DNA of 64,000 nucleotides from Bryopsis sp. KO-2023 (lineage: Eukaryota; Chlorophyta; Ulvophyceae; Bryopsidales; Bryopsidaceae), in contig BSYQ01000002.1 of assembly GCA_030272585.1 (NCBI GenBank), forward strand, positions 3,844,001 through 3,908,000, in the 5' to 3' direction. A model generated the notes under the pieces. The model made no database searches. It was not told the origin of the DNA and saw only the letters and a program-made list of their open reading frames with translations. Positions 22,972 to 33,500 of this stretch are shown here, piece after piece. Position 1 is the stretch's first letter. Each line of letters starts with the position of its first letter. The position numbers were made by a program, and so were the translations under genes.

Positions 22972-23205
22972 TGTAACGGGACGCACACAGCCTCTAGCTG
23001 AGAGGACCTGCGTCTTGGGTTACTCCTTGTTCTTAGGCTCTTTTCAGTGGTGGTCACGTTCGTTCGGTCAAGTTCGGTCGAGAATCAGTCAATATGTTAC
23101 AGTCGAATCTAACAAGTCTCCCTCTACCCCCTAGAGGATCGCCTAAATACTTGGGATAGTCGGACCTACAACCCTCACTACATCCACCTCATCAGTCCTA
23201 TTACA
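22972..23205 (-). repeat. 5' LTR of the nested element (234 bp)
   Basis: Starts directly after the primer site in reverse orientation and is followed by the TCCAG target duplication at 23206-23210. Confidence 0.93.
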
Positions 23206-24392
23206 TCCAGGCACATCCTGAGCCCTCCATCTTTCTTAGGGACAAACAGGATGGGTGCCCCAAATGGTGATTGTGATGGTTCAATAAAATCCATCTCCAA
23301 AAGGTAATCTAACTGTCTTTTAACCTCATCTAACTCAAGAGGAGACAGTTTATACAGTGGCCTGTACATGGGTTCAGTACCCTCCTCCAGATCAATCCTG
23401 AATTCATGACCCAGCCTGGTAGGAGGTACACCTTTAGGCAAATCTTTTGCAAATACTTTTCTGTACTGAGTCAGTACTTCCTTAATCCTGGGATCCATAT
23501 CCTCCTGCAGGATTTTCTGTAGATCATCCCCTTCCCTTTGTTCTGGGATTGTTTCTACTCCAGTCTTTGATTCATCCTCTGGCCTAATCACCACCATGAT
23601 GATGTGTTTGATTTCCCCTTTTTCTATCTGTCTTTTGATTCTGCCACTAGAACAAAAGGAAAGTTCTGTAGCTCCAGTGGGCTTGAGATGATATTCAGGC
23701 ATCACTGAGAGTGGTAATTTTACACTCTTTCTGCCCTTGTTTACTGTGATTATTCCTGACTTAAAATCCACTTTGGGATTGTAGTGTATGAGCCAGGGCA
23801 ATCCCAGCAGGATTGGGTGATTACTGTCTGGGAAGACATCAGCATCAAATGAGAGCTGGATCTTTCCACAGACAAAAGGGATGCCAAAACATCTCCCCAC
23901 TGACTTCCTTTCTGTACCATCTAGAAACTTAACAGGAGTTTCTTGTGGTTTGTATTGTAGTCCCAGTTCCTTGACTGCATCCATGCTAATATAATTAGCA
24001 GTGGATCCTGTATCAATGTATGCTGTAGCTTTCTTTGCACCAATAAATCCTGCCAGTTCATATCCTCTATATGCTGCTGTAGCCTGAGCTACTGCAGTCT
24101 GAACTGGTTCCTTTCCCTCAACATTTCCTTCCACTCTAGTGGGTAAACTCACAGTGGCCTCTGTTTGTTTATCCACTCTCTTTTGAGACTGCTTTTTCTT
24201 TTGAATTAACACTCCTGGAGTGACCCCATCCAGTGTGTTTGCTTCCTGTTCTGTTGCAATAGGGGCTGCAACCACAGGTGTCTCTTGAACACCATCATTT
24301 AGTGAGGCTGGTGTTTTTGTAGTGGGTTCTTTAATTTCAATATCATCAGGAGGCTTAGCTGACCCAACACCAGCCTCCTCTTTTAGTTTCCC
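23206..24392 (-). CDS. pol: Chromovirus pol, part 1: protease and RT N-terminus
   Basis: Reached from gag by a -1 frameshift at 24392-24386, so it needs no start codon of its own. After a variable linker it has a retroviral-type aspartic protease: the active site YIDTGSTANYIS (about 85 codons after the linker midpoint) and the flap-end motif ILLGLPWL. The reverse transcriptase then starts (YRKVFAKDLPKGVPP, later PFGAPILFVPKKDGGLRM). The frame breaks at LD where the nested element enters; the 11 codons beyond are nested-LTR sequence. The rest of RT continues at 19168. The host element is therefore disabled for pol in this copy. Confidence 0.93.
24348..24392 (-). promoter_or_regulatory. -1 ribosomal frameshift signal between gag and pol
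   Basis: Slippery heptamer GGGAAAC (24392-24386) lies in the gag frame as G GGA AAC, immediately before the gag stop TAA (24385-24383). After a 6-nt spacer a perfect 8-bp stem forms: AGGAGGCT (24379-24372) with AGCCTCCT (24355-24348) around a 16-nt loop. Slippage by -1 reads GGG AAA CTA AAA and enters the pol frame, which is open. Heptamer, spacing and stem all match the classical signal. Confidence 0.88.
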
Positions 24393-26656
24393 TTCTTCAG
24401 GGCTTTCTGAGCTTGGGACAGTTTGGGACACTGTCTCACCCCATGCTCTGTGCTTCCACATAGAAAACACTTAAAGGATCCTCCCCTTGAGGGTCTAGAT
24501 CCCATCTGACCTCTCTGTTGCACAGCTTTAACTGAGTTTGCTGCAAGAGGTAGTTGTGGTGTTGCAGCAGCTATTACTGCTGACATCTGTGTATTCCTTT
24601 GTCCAAATCTTCCCCTCCCTCTACCTCTGCCTCTAAAGCTGCTAGTAGTGCCACCTCTACTGCCTATAGTTGCAGAGAGTCTTTGAACTGTGAGGATGGC
24701 CTTATCCAGATCCCCATCACACAGGGTCATAACCTGTGCTTGCATATTTCTATCTGAGAGCCCATCCACAAAAGCTGCATATCTTTCTTCTTGAGGTAGG
24801 TTGGGGAGTCTAAACATCAGCTTTCTGAAGAGCCTGATGTAGCCTAAGGCAGTTCCAGTCTGCCTTAGAGTTCTTAACTGTTTTCTGGCAGTCTCTATTA
24901 GGGAGACTGGCTCAAAAACATTCCTTAGTTCTTGAGTGAACTCTTGCCAGCTAGCATACTCTGCTTTTTCCTGATTCATGATCTGTATATCCATCAGGTT
25001 TAACCAGCTAAGTGCATCTCCCTGGAGATGTGACTGAAAACAGGATAACCAGTCTCTCTCTAAGATGTGTTGATTCTGCAACCATCTCTTCATTCCTAGT
25101 ATCCATTCTGTTGCAGACATCCTTTCATCTCCTGTGAATTTCTCTGGGGGAGTGAGCTTAATCTGTTTGCTGTAAGGTCTATCAGGACCTTGTCCTGAAC
25201 CTCCTGATGTGCCACTAGGATCTCTATCAGGTGGTCCTCCTCCTGGGGGTCCTCCATCACCACCTCCACCACCACCTCCACCATTTCCTGGCCCTGGAAA
25301 TCCAGATCCAGATGCTCTAGGCATGTTTGGCCTGTCTGGTCCATTTGGGCCATTTGATCCATTTGGATCCCCTGGATTTCCTCCAGGTGCACCACCACTA
25401 GGTGCTCTTTGACTTGTTAATTGCTCAAAAGGGTTTGGTGGTCTAATTCCCATGCCTGATGGTGCTGGGGTAGTGCCCACTGTAAATGTAGCTGGTGGAA
25501 CTACAGTGGCTGGTAACATGGACAATGTGGGTATTGATGATCCCATTGGAAGTGATTGTCCTGTGGTTAGGTCTATAAGACCCAAAGAAGAAGGTCCTGG
25601 GGGTAATGTAACTGCTGGAGTGGGTGGTAGTAACCCCACAGTTGTAGGTGCTCCATTAGTAACTGGTGGTAGCACCAGCTCTGCTACTGAAGTAGGTTGA
25701 ATTTCCTGTTCTTCTTGTCCCTCTGTACTCAGTCCTTCTGTGACTGTTTGCATCATATACACTGGGACTTCCAGTGGTTGTGTAGGCACAACTGATGCCT
25801 GTACATACTCCTTCAGCATTCTATCCATTGTGTGCTTAAGAGATAGCTCTTCTTTCTGTCTAGCTTCTCTTTCTCTTTCCACTAGTACAAGGGCTGTTTG
25901 TTCCTCTTTTTTGACTTGTCCTTTCACTGCTTGCAATTCAGAATACAAATCTTGCATTTGTTTCTGATAAGTTTGCTGGAACATTCCTTGTTCCTGATGC
26001 ATTTGTTCTTCCTTCTGCACTTGTCCCTTAATTGTCTGCAGTTCGGAAAACAAGTCTTGCATCTGCTTATTCTGTACAGTCTGATGAGATTGCTGGAACA
26101 GCCCCTGTTCCTGTTGCATCTGATCTTTCAGATATGCAATACTCTGTGCATGAGATTTTCCTGTTTCCAGGATTTCTTCTCTCAACTGTGCATAATGTGT
26201 ACTCAGTTGCTCTTGCACATCAGTCACAAATGACTGCTTCATTGACTGTAGATGGTCTGTAAGCTGTGCTAGCTTTTCTGTCGTCGACTCGACATTCTGT
26301 CGCAGAACGACCTGGAGGTCGTTGACTTCAGTTTCGACCCTTTGCTGACTTTCTTGAGTTCGATGAACGAACTCACGGAGACCTTGAATATTTTGCTCCG
26401 TCTTTTGGTCGACAGCCACTATGGCTTTTTCCATGTCTGTATGAACAGTTTGGAAGGAACTTTTCAAGTCCGTTGCTACTGTTTCGCGCCAGACTGCAAG
26501 CTGAGCTTGCAGCTGACCTCCTCCTTCAGAACCAGACTCCGTCCGGTTTATCTGAATGTTCTGCGTGTTGTGAACAACCTGCATAGCAGACTCGTCCATA
26601 GTGGAGTCTTCAAAAGCCACCATCTGGCTTCCTGATCCACTTGGTATTAACGCCAT
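24383..26656 (-). CDS. gag: Chromovirus Gag, 757 aa
   Basis: Structural protein of the retrotransposon particle. Residues about 50-285 are Gln/Glu-rich coiled coil, with two near-identical tandem blocks at about 183-253 (QMQDLFSELQTIKGQVQKEE and QMQDLYSELQAVKGQVKKEE). A Pro/Gly-rich linker (about 290-495) follows. The capsid-like retrotransposon gag domain runs about 500-665 (ATEWILGMKRWLQ, SWLNLMD, ELRNVFEP, FVDGLSD). An RGRGRGRGR basic patch and one CCHC zinc knuckle (C-x2-C-x4-H-x4-C, about 730-743) end it. It is unusually long for a Ty3 Gag because of the coiled-coil and linker. It starts at an ATG about 415 nt inside the 5' LTR and stops two bases past the frameshift heptamer's last codon boundary. 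Confidence 0.95.
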   Translation of the reverse strand: MALIPSGSGSQMVAFEDSTMDESAMQVVHNTQNIQINRTESGSEGGGQLQAQLAVWRETVATDLKSSFQTVHTDMEKAIVAVDQKTEQNIQGLREFVHRTQESQQRVETEVNDLQVVLRQNVESTTEKLAQLTDHLQSMKQSFVTDVQEQLSTHYAQLREEILETGKSHAQSIAYLKDQMQQEQGLFQQSHQTVQNKQMQDLFSELQTIKGQVQKEEQMHQEQGMFQQTYQKQMQDLYSELQAVKGQVKKEEQTALVLVEREREARQKEELSLKHTMDRMLKEYVQASVVPTQPLEVPVYMMQTVTEGLSTEGQEEQEIQPTSVAELVLPPVTNGAPTTVGLLPPTPAVTLPPGPSSLGLIDLTTGQSLPMGSSIPTLSMLPATVVPPATFTVGTTPAPSGMGIRPPNPFEQLTSQRAPSGGAPGGNPGDPNGSNGPNGPDRPNMPRASGSGFPGPGNGGGGGGGGDGGPPGGGPPDRDPSGTSGGSGQGPDRPYSKQIKLTPPEKFTGDERMSATEWILGMKRWLQNQHILERDWLSCFQSHLQGDALSWLNLMDIQIMNQEKAEYASWQEFTQELRNVFEPVSLIETARKQLRTLRQTGTALGYIRLFRKLMFRLPNLPQEERYAAFVDGLSDRNMQAQVMTLCDGDLDKAILTVQRLSATIGSRGGTTSSFRGRGRGRGRFGQRNTQMSAVIAAATPQLPLAANSVKAVQQRGQMGSRPSRGGSFKCFLCGSTEHGVRQCPKLSQAQKALKKGN

Positions 26657-27054
26657 ACTGTGTGCCTCTGACTTTCAGTTGACTTTCCGACAGTTACTGT
26701 CAACAGTAGACTGTTGACTTTTCCCTCACTGCCTTTACGTCCAAACGTTTAACGACAAACTCCCAGCGACTAAGCTACCAGTTTTGTGGCCTCCCCGCCA
26801 CACAACGACAGTTACAGGATAACCTTTTTCCTGTCGTCTGTTTCTGGGTACCACACAAACTGCTGTCGGACACCCTCTTTTTCGTGCGAACCTTTTCGCG
26901 GGTGTGTTTGTTTTTCCGACAGAACTAGTAAAAGTCCCCTCAGTGTATAACTAGCGACCAGGCGTATAACCGTCCGCCGATATACCTTGCACGTCAGTGG
27001 CTTAGTGCACTAACGCTTCCTGAGTTGACTTTCGCCGCCAGAGTTCGAGTCCGA
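26657..27054 (-). other. Untranslated leader of the chromovirus
   Basis: About 400 bp between the primer-binding site and the gag ATG. I see no open frame. It is the expected place for packaging signals, though none can be defined by eye. Confidence 0.5.
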
Positions 27055-27066
27055 GCTCCGAAACCA
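27055..27066 (-). other. Primer-binding site of the chromovirus
   Basis: TGGTTTCGGAGC on the minus strand, four bases inside the 5' LTR. Its complement ends in CCA like a tRNA 3' end, and the tRNA-like match may extend to about 27043 through a GTTCGAGTC T-loop. The tRNA isotype cannot be assigned; it is not the plant initiator-Met type TGGTATCAGAGC. Confidence 0.75.
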
Positions 27067-27070
27067 AAAA

Positions 27071-27591
27071 TGTTACGCGAGGCGCTCCGTACGCCGACGC
27101 ACTTCCGTGTAAAGAGTGAGAGAGGGTGGCGGCTGAGTTCCACAGGGTCACACAAAATCGAATCGAGTCGCACACGGGGTCCACAGTTGCACTCACAGAA
27201 TTACTGACAAGCAAGGTTACATCAAGCGTCCCATTCTTTAACTCCCAGTTCGACTTTCCCGAGGGTGACTAACCACCCGTAACACTCCCACTACCCTGAC
27301 TCACAGCCGCCAGTTCTACTCCTGACTCACTCACACACTCACACACAAGCCCAGACTAAAGCACGTTCCCACTCAGATTCAAACCCGAGACCTCCGCCTC
27401 GCGAGTCTCACTTTAGTTGATCGAACCACTGTCTTGACCAGGTGCTCTTGCGGTGGTTTCCTCGCTGTAGTTCAGTAGTATCTCCTCAGGGGAATGCTGT
27501 CATCTACCGGGGATGCATCTGACGCTTCACAGACGTCAGATGCATGACGCTTTTGACGTCTGACGTCCCTGGACGTCAGCAGCTGGTATCA
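27071..27591 (-). repeat. 5' LTR of the chromovirus (521 bp)
   Basis: Identical by eye to 15787-16307. Followed outside by AACAT, the target duplication. Confidence 0.95.
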
Positions 27592-27847
27592 AACATCTGT
27601 CAAATCTTCACTTCGTGCCCTTTTTCTGCGGTAGGCCTCGATCCGATCGAAGAGAAATCGAGTGATAAAGAATCTTTGATGCTTAAAGGTGAGAAAACAC
27701 ATGCATCGTCCTTGGATGAAATACTCAAATAATTTGTTGCACATGAGGATTATTTTTTGAATATCATCTCTTTAAGCTCCTAAGGAGGGGTATTTATCAC
27801 CCATGGAAAATATATCCATGTTGGATCTTCTTTTAAACAATATGAAA

Positions 27848-28135
27848 TAGTCACGCACCGGTCCCTTCTCGCTTGAGGTTGCGTACCTCATGCTGGGCCC
27901 GTTCCGTCGAAGTCGTGGGTTCAAATTGGCGTCGTGCATCCGTTGCTCATTCTTGCCAATCAGCGAAGGGTTTCCTTTCATCCATGCGAAGTTCATGCAA
28001 GCTTTTCCAACGTGAGGCCGCTCATCTGAAGCGGGCCGCCAAAACTTGGATCCATTGGACCTCGGGTACATCTTGGTTCCACAACCACTTGCCCATTTGC
28101 ATAACCCACTCGGTGACGGATACATCGTGGTCAAG
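27848..28135 (-). pseudogene. Decayed Ty3 gag fragment
   Basis: The minus strand reads as a gag capsid-like domain with two in-frame stops: VTEWVMQMGKWLWNQ, then a WKSLHELR block, PFADWQE, ARRQFEP and HEVRNLKREGTG. The order matches the intact gag at 26656-24383 (ATEWILGM, WQEFTQEL, VFEP, KQLRTLRQTGTA), but it is a different, older family. Confidence 0.7.
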
Positions 28136-28974
28136 CCAAGTATCATTTGGAGCAATAATATTTTTCTTTTGAAAGAAAAGACAAACATCGTAGGCGCATA
28201 TTGTTCAAACTTCTAATCATAAGTGATCGATGGCGTGAGCTTTCAACGTTCGTTAATAAAGAAAATTAGGAAATATTTATTTTAACTCAACACGTGGAAC
28301 ATTTCGGAAAACCAACCCTTGCGACGCACCGAGCAAGAAATGTAAATCTTTTCCTTGTCTTGTCCCAACGTTCCCTTTCTTTTGTGCAACAAACAGTAGC
28401 AAACAAGAACAAGAACATTGAGCTTCCTAAAAAAAAGATTTGCGGGAAAATAGGATAGAGCACCCAGCACGTTGAAGTATGGAGGAACACGCACGAATCT
28501 TGTCGCCAAGCTGGCGATATATATACGTGAATCTTATTTTGTCGTATCCCACACCATGTCCTTCAATGCTGCAGTTGTCGGGTCGTTCAAGCAAAACTTG
28601 AAAGCAAGGTCAATCCGCTGGGAAAGAAAGAAGTTAGGTAAGCTTAAAAAAGGTTGCACAACCTGAAATTATTCCGTAGCTCTTGAAAAATATCGCGTAA
28701 GACCCAAGAATTTCTCGAACAAGTCGTGAGAAATGCACTTTCATTCGAAAATCCACATCGGACATTTGAAGGCCATCCTCCTCCCTCAGCACGATATCGC
28801 CCTGAAGAACTTACTTTTGAGCATTTTTGGGGCATGTTCTGAAATTGACAAAGTACGGTGGAAAGAAGTTCGGCGGTAAGAGAAGACTCCAAAAGGCCGA
28901 GTACAAGCTTGGATTCTCAACCCCCGCGATTCAGTACATGACCCGCTCATCGGGCAAATGTTTGTACGATAAGG

Positions 28975-29658
28975 TCATATCTTCTTTACTCTCTCGTCAA
29001 CGCCCAAACGCACGTGTTTCTTCCACTCCGAATAAATTTTTGGGTACCATGCTTTGTTCTTCAAGTGTACCGGCATCTTTAACCATGTTTTCACGTCTGT
29101 CACGCCTGCTGGTGTTAAAAACATCCGGTCTCTCCACGAACGGCGTTGTCGAATTAGGTCGTAAAGCGTAACTCCACACGGTATGACCAACAGGAGTGGT
29201 TGGGCCTTGCCGCATAGGAGGGCGAATAAGCGCACCGGAATCGGTTCCCCCTAGCCATGGATCTGAAGTATAGTGGAACAGATCGTTGTTAACTCTTTCC
29301 ATCGTTTGTCCGGCACCACGAAAAGTCCCTGAATACGATCCACGAGCATGCCCAATTGTATCTTTCGCTGTTTTGGCTACCAATCCGCCTTGTTTGTCTT
29401 GATCCTCAACCCTAAAAGGGTTAAGAGTTCCTTCGTCAAACGCGCCCAAACCACCAGGGCCTCCCGACATTGATGTGCAATCAGAAAGTCGTCGATATAG
29501 AGAAGCAACCGCACCGGGTGGTTGAGATTCCAAAAACTCTGAAGCACGACTCTTCTTGATAAGGGGCCCTGCAAATTCCTAGGGCAATGAAATGCTTGTG
29601 GATGCCTCAAAAAGACCACCATGGCCTCATCACTTTCACGAAAAAAAAATGGGCTCAC
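28975..29658 (-). pseudogene. Reverse transcriptase fragment (YIDDF type, possibly DIRS-like)
   Basis: The minus strand contains VRLLLYIDDFLIAHQ, the RT catalytic box, followed by LLTLLGLRIKTNKADW, the usual helix after it. Further on the frame shifts, and PAGVTDVKTWLKMPVHL resembles the region after RT in DIRS-type elements. Frame changes show decay. The superfamily assignment is tentative. Confidence 0.55.
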
Positions 29659-29924
29659 AGAGAGTCCAAAAGGGAGCGCTTGACATTGGAAAACCCTTGT
29701 GTGTAAAACACATAATCTTGGCTCTCACATTGAGACTGCCATCCTGTTAGCGTGTCTTCCACTTTCCTTGTAACTATCTCATTTGCTAATTTTCACATAT
29801 TTTGGGAAGAATGGGATGTTAAAGTCTGCTAATTCAAAAGGTAGGTTATATTAGTTTTCTTGAGTAAATTAATAGTCCCCACGATGTTTGGATTAGATGA
29901 GAGCTGTTCCAAAGCGATCTAAAG

Positions 29925-30545
29925 AAAGATGTGACTCATGACTTTATTTTGAATTGAGCAGTGAATTTAAAAAAACCAAAAAACTCTAGGGGCAGATAAA
30001 CCCTCCCCTATTTTCTTCTTAGCAGTTCTTATGACCTACAATCGGTGTAGATTCTGTTTGCCTCCGAGCCTTCCCCCCTTCTCTCGGGTACTTGGATTCC
30101 AAATGTCGACGTTTCTTGGAAATACCTTCAATTGTAGCTGCTCTTACGGCATCGATGAAGTCTTTTGACTTCAACGGTGCAATAGTGTCCTTGATATATT
30201 CCGATATCCCATCCAAACACAATGATCGAACAAACTTTGTCTTCCTTGCCACCAACGTAAACAAGCAATTTTATGCGATTAATCAAATGCAAAAGTGGTG
30301 ATTCGAGGATGATTAAATCAATGCTAATGTAGAGAACTTAATTGAAGATATTTTGGTACGTACACATTTGATATAATGCAAACATACGGACTGTGTTGGT
30401 TCTCTCCTCTCGTCTTCTAGATCGACCTAACCGACGGACTCTTGGGTGCCTTCAGGTTGTCTCTCTTCCTTTATCCAGATCTAATCGTCGGATTCCTAAC
30501 TCTTAACGTACTTGTTGGCTCTTTCAAACATCAAACGTTATAGAG
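29925..30545. repeat. Dispersed repeat R4, copy 1 (contains gag remnant)
   Basis: About 90 percent identical by eye to 56,495-57,262 across most of its length. It includes the AAAACTCTAGGGGCAGA block, the gag remnant and a pyrimidine-rich tail with GGTGCCTTCAGGTTGTCTC. The second copy has about 110 extra bases near 56,579-56,690. Confidence 0.75.
30019..30264 (-). pseudogene. Gag C-terminal remnant of a Ty3-like element
   Basis: About 80 open codons reading FVRSLCLDGISEYIKDTIAP, then DFIDAVRAATIEGISKKRR and a basic tail to a stop. This is the pattern at the end of Ty3 gag capsid domains (compare AAFVDGLSDRNMQAQ in the intact gag). A second copy lies at 56,716-56,960. Confidence 0.6.
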
Positions 30546-33500
30546 AACCCGTTAAGAAATCTGGGTTGATTATGCACGCTAACATGAAAACTTCATAGCC
30601 TTGTAATCGGTGACGACCTCGTATAAATTTGATCAATTGAATATTCTTACCCAAAGCTTGATCAAATTGGGATGTAGAACGACCAATAACTTGGAGGACT
30701 TCCACCCCGAGTTAAACAGGATTATAATTGTTTATCACCCTAATATTATAAAACGATGGAATGGAAAAAGGTGAATCTGGTAACGATGACGATATTAATC
30801 GTAAATTGTATGGTTTAATTATGTCGAGTTTGTCACCATAAAATCGAGTCGTTTTTAAAAGAAAAACGTAATCCTAAAAAGCTCTTGGTGGTTCTATGAA
30901 AGGCGGTGGTCCTCGTTCTGGAAACATCATGGTCTGACAAATGGAGAAAAAAGTTCAACCTAGGTTTTGTGCTTTGTATACACTATGTGATCCGTTAGCA
31001 CAAAGATGAAAGTCACCTTCTCAGGCCATATGGCTGGACAAGAAACAACGGATGCAAAGAAACCACGTGTGTCTTCAATAGGGTGCTTGAAGTACGGGGA
31101 TAGTTCTCGTAGTCTCGAAAGTATGGTATAGAACAATATTCCAGTGGGGACAGCGGTAATGTACGGCTTAAGGGTGGTGTGAGCGGCTTAGGACATCAAC
31201 ACTAGTGAGCTAAAAATTCATGTTGAATACCCTATTATATGCTCCCTATGAAAATTAACCCTTTTTTACAATATACACAAGCAATGCATTCGGGGGGTTT
31301 TCCAGCTTCTATCTACCAACCGGTACTTTGGAGAACCCATGGATTTCTTTGTGTGTAACTTTTATCGCACCTCATTAAACTTCTCGAGTCTCACCTGTCT
31401 ATCGTGCTTTCGCCGAAATATTTGTAAAACCGTAACGTGGACGTGGATGTGAAGTACTCATCTAAGGTGTACGTGTGTCAAGCCGTTCTCTCTTGACGAT
31501 GATCATGGGTCGACCCCTAGTACGTTCTTGAGGGGGTTGTGTGCCATAAGGGCCCTTGTGTTGCCGTTCAAGTGGGTATACTTCGATTAAATCGATTTCT
31601 TCTTCGTTTTTTTTCACCACGAGTCAAATATCTAACTAGTAGATATTTGATGGCTTCAAGCCCGCTTTTCCTTTCGATCAAAGCGAAATAAATGTGCAAT
31701 TATCTCAATACTTCATGTCTTATAACAGGGGGCGACTGTATATAACGAAGGCATGTCTTTCGTGTGACTCATTAACTTGTGATGATATATCACACATTAC
31801 ATACTGTAGCAGAAAAATGACGAAAGAAACAAAAACAAAGAAAAGAACAAACAAAAGAGAAAGAACTCTCTGAGCTTAGCGGGATTCGAACCCACCACCG
31901 CCATAGCTGCAGTCATGCACTCCGACGGTGCAGACCAAGTGAACACGGTAATTTTGGATGCTGATTGGCTAGATAGAGTTAGAAGTCGGACAAACGGTTT
32001 GTTTTTGTCATCGAGTCCCGCGTACTTAGGGATTCGAAGTTAGGACCTCTTGGACTTGGATTGTTTTATGTAAGGACAGCCTTGTCGGCTTTGTGTGAGT
32101 GCTCGAGTGTGAACGTTCGGTGGTGAAGGTCGGAGAAACGGCCTATTACACCTCTTCATAACATGTCCCACAACATGTGAAATCAGTTCACTACCTCATC
32201 ACTTTTTGTAACCACCACACCCTTTATACCTTCCATGCTTTTTCTTGACAACTGCCCTTACCCTTCCTCGTAAAAAATTAATATTTCTTTTGGCTCTTGT
32301 AAGAAAAATGACAATATTACGCCCTAGAGGTGATAACCCTCCGGGCTATCCAAACCAATGTAGTTCAAAACCTATCAACGCCACACAAATACAAAAAAAG
32401 ACAGAAAAATCTGCCTCTCCTTGAGTTCTTTCTTGGTGCCTGGCTTTCTGGTTCCCTGGGAGAGCCTCCAAGTCGTCGGCAGGGACGTTGCCCGACTCCA
32501 CAAGTGCAAGCCTACACGACGCGTATGTTCCGCTATGTGATAGGGGCATCATACCCGTGAGCCTAGAGCCGTACACAAAGCCCGACGGTGCACATGTCAA
32601 GCCCGGAGGTGGGCCACGAGATCTTGCAAGTTTTGTTTGACAAAAAAAAAGAAGAAAACTAATCAACTTTCGTCTTGAATGCCTTGACCACCATGTCAAC
32701 AACAAGCTCCATTCTTGCATTGGCAATATCATCCTAAGCAGAGCAATCAAACCTTTCAATTTCTGTTTTTTCTGTTCTTGTTTTTAAGGTGTAGTGATTT
32801 TTTGATAGGAGATCTTGTAATTTACATAGCTCGAGTAGGAGTGCTAGTCAACAATTCCCGACGAACCAAGCTACGTGCAAACAAAATAGCAAATAGGCCA
32901 CAACTCAAGGGAATTTTGCATCCTTTCAACTCGTTTGCTGACTGCGAGGGTCAGTTTGTGTAACGTGCGTGATTCACCCTTCTTCTCAGTCGCGCTTGAA
33001 AATGTTGTGCATTAACCGGGACGCCGTTGACCCGACTTTCCGCCACAATCAAGACTCGGTCTCTTACTGTAAAATTAACAGCTAACACCATCGTGCTTGA
33101 CAAATTTAATTTATTGCATCTTCTTTTATGTAGAGAAATCGAAAAGAAGTTTGCTTTGTCATAATTCACACTTTTAGGGGTGTTCAATGTGGCAGAAAGA
33201 ACATATATTTTTCAGTTGATGAGGTGCTCCTTTCTGATTACTTCATTGTGACAACAATCTAGAACAACTCAATCTTACACAATACGCCAACCAGTTTTAT
33301 TTTTTTGGTCTTTCCTTTTTGGCTTACGCCACATCACTCGCGCTTCTCGCTAGGGTTCTCATGAACTTAAAATGTTATGTTAATATACGCAAAGGGGTAA
33401 TTTACTTTGACTAATGATCAACCGACCTAGATTTCCTATTATCTTATACGGCATGCAAATATGCTAACACGCGAAATATGCACATGAAATTGTTCTTTGA

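Larger units (their letters stand above)
19174..23205 (-). mobile_element. Nested non-autonomous LTR retrotransposon
   Basis: A 4,032-bp element with two 234-bp LTRs that look identical (19174-19407 and 22972-23205), TGTAA...TTACA ends and a perfect 5-bp duplication TCCAG (19169-19173 and 23206-23210). It sits in the reverse transcriptase of the host element. The primer site and purine tract place its sense strand on the minus strand. The 3.56-kb interior has no recognisable gag, protease, RT or integrase, so it must move with borrowed proteins (LARD-like). The shared primer site suggests, but does not prove, a Ty3-type helper. Confidence 0.93.
15787..27591 (-). mobile_element. Ty3/gypsy chromovirus LTR retrotransposon, full length
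   Basis: Spans 11,805 bp including a nested 4-kb insertion. The 521-bp LTRs look identical by eye. The target duplication AACAT flanks both ends (15782-15786 and 27592-27596). Sense order on the minus strand is LTR, primer-binding site, gag with CCHC knuckle, protease, reverse transcriptase, RNase H, integrase, chromodomain, purine tract, LTR. The C-terminal chromodomain marks it as a chromovirus. Apart from the nested element the coding regions read open, so the copy is young. A diverged empty version of the target survives at 39,060-39,240. Confidence 0.96.
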
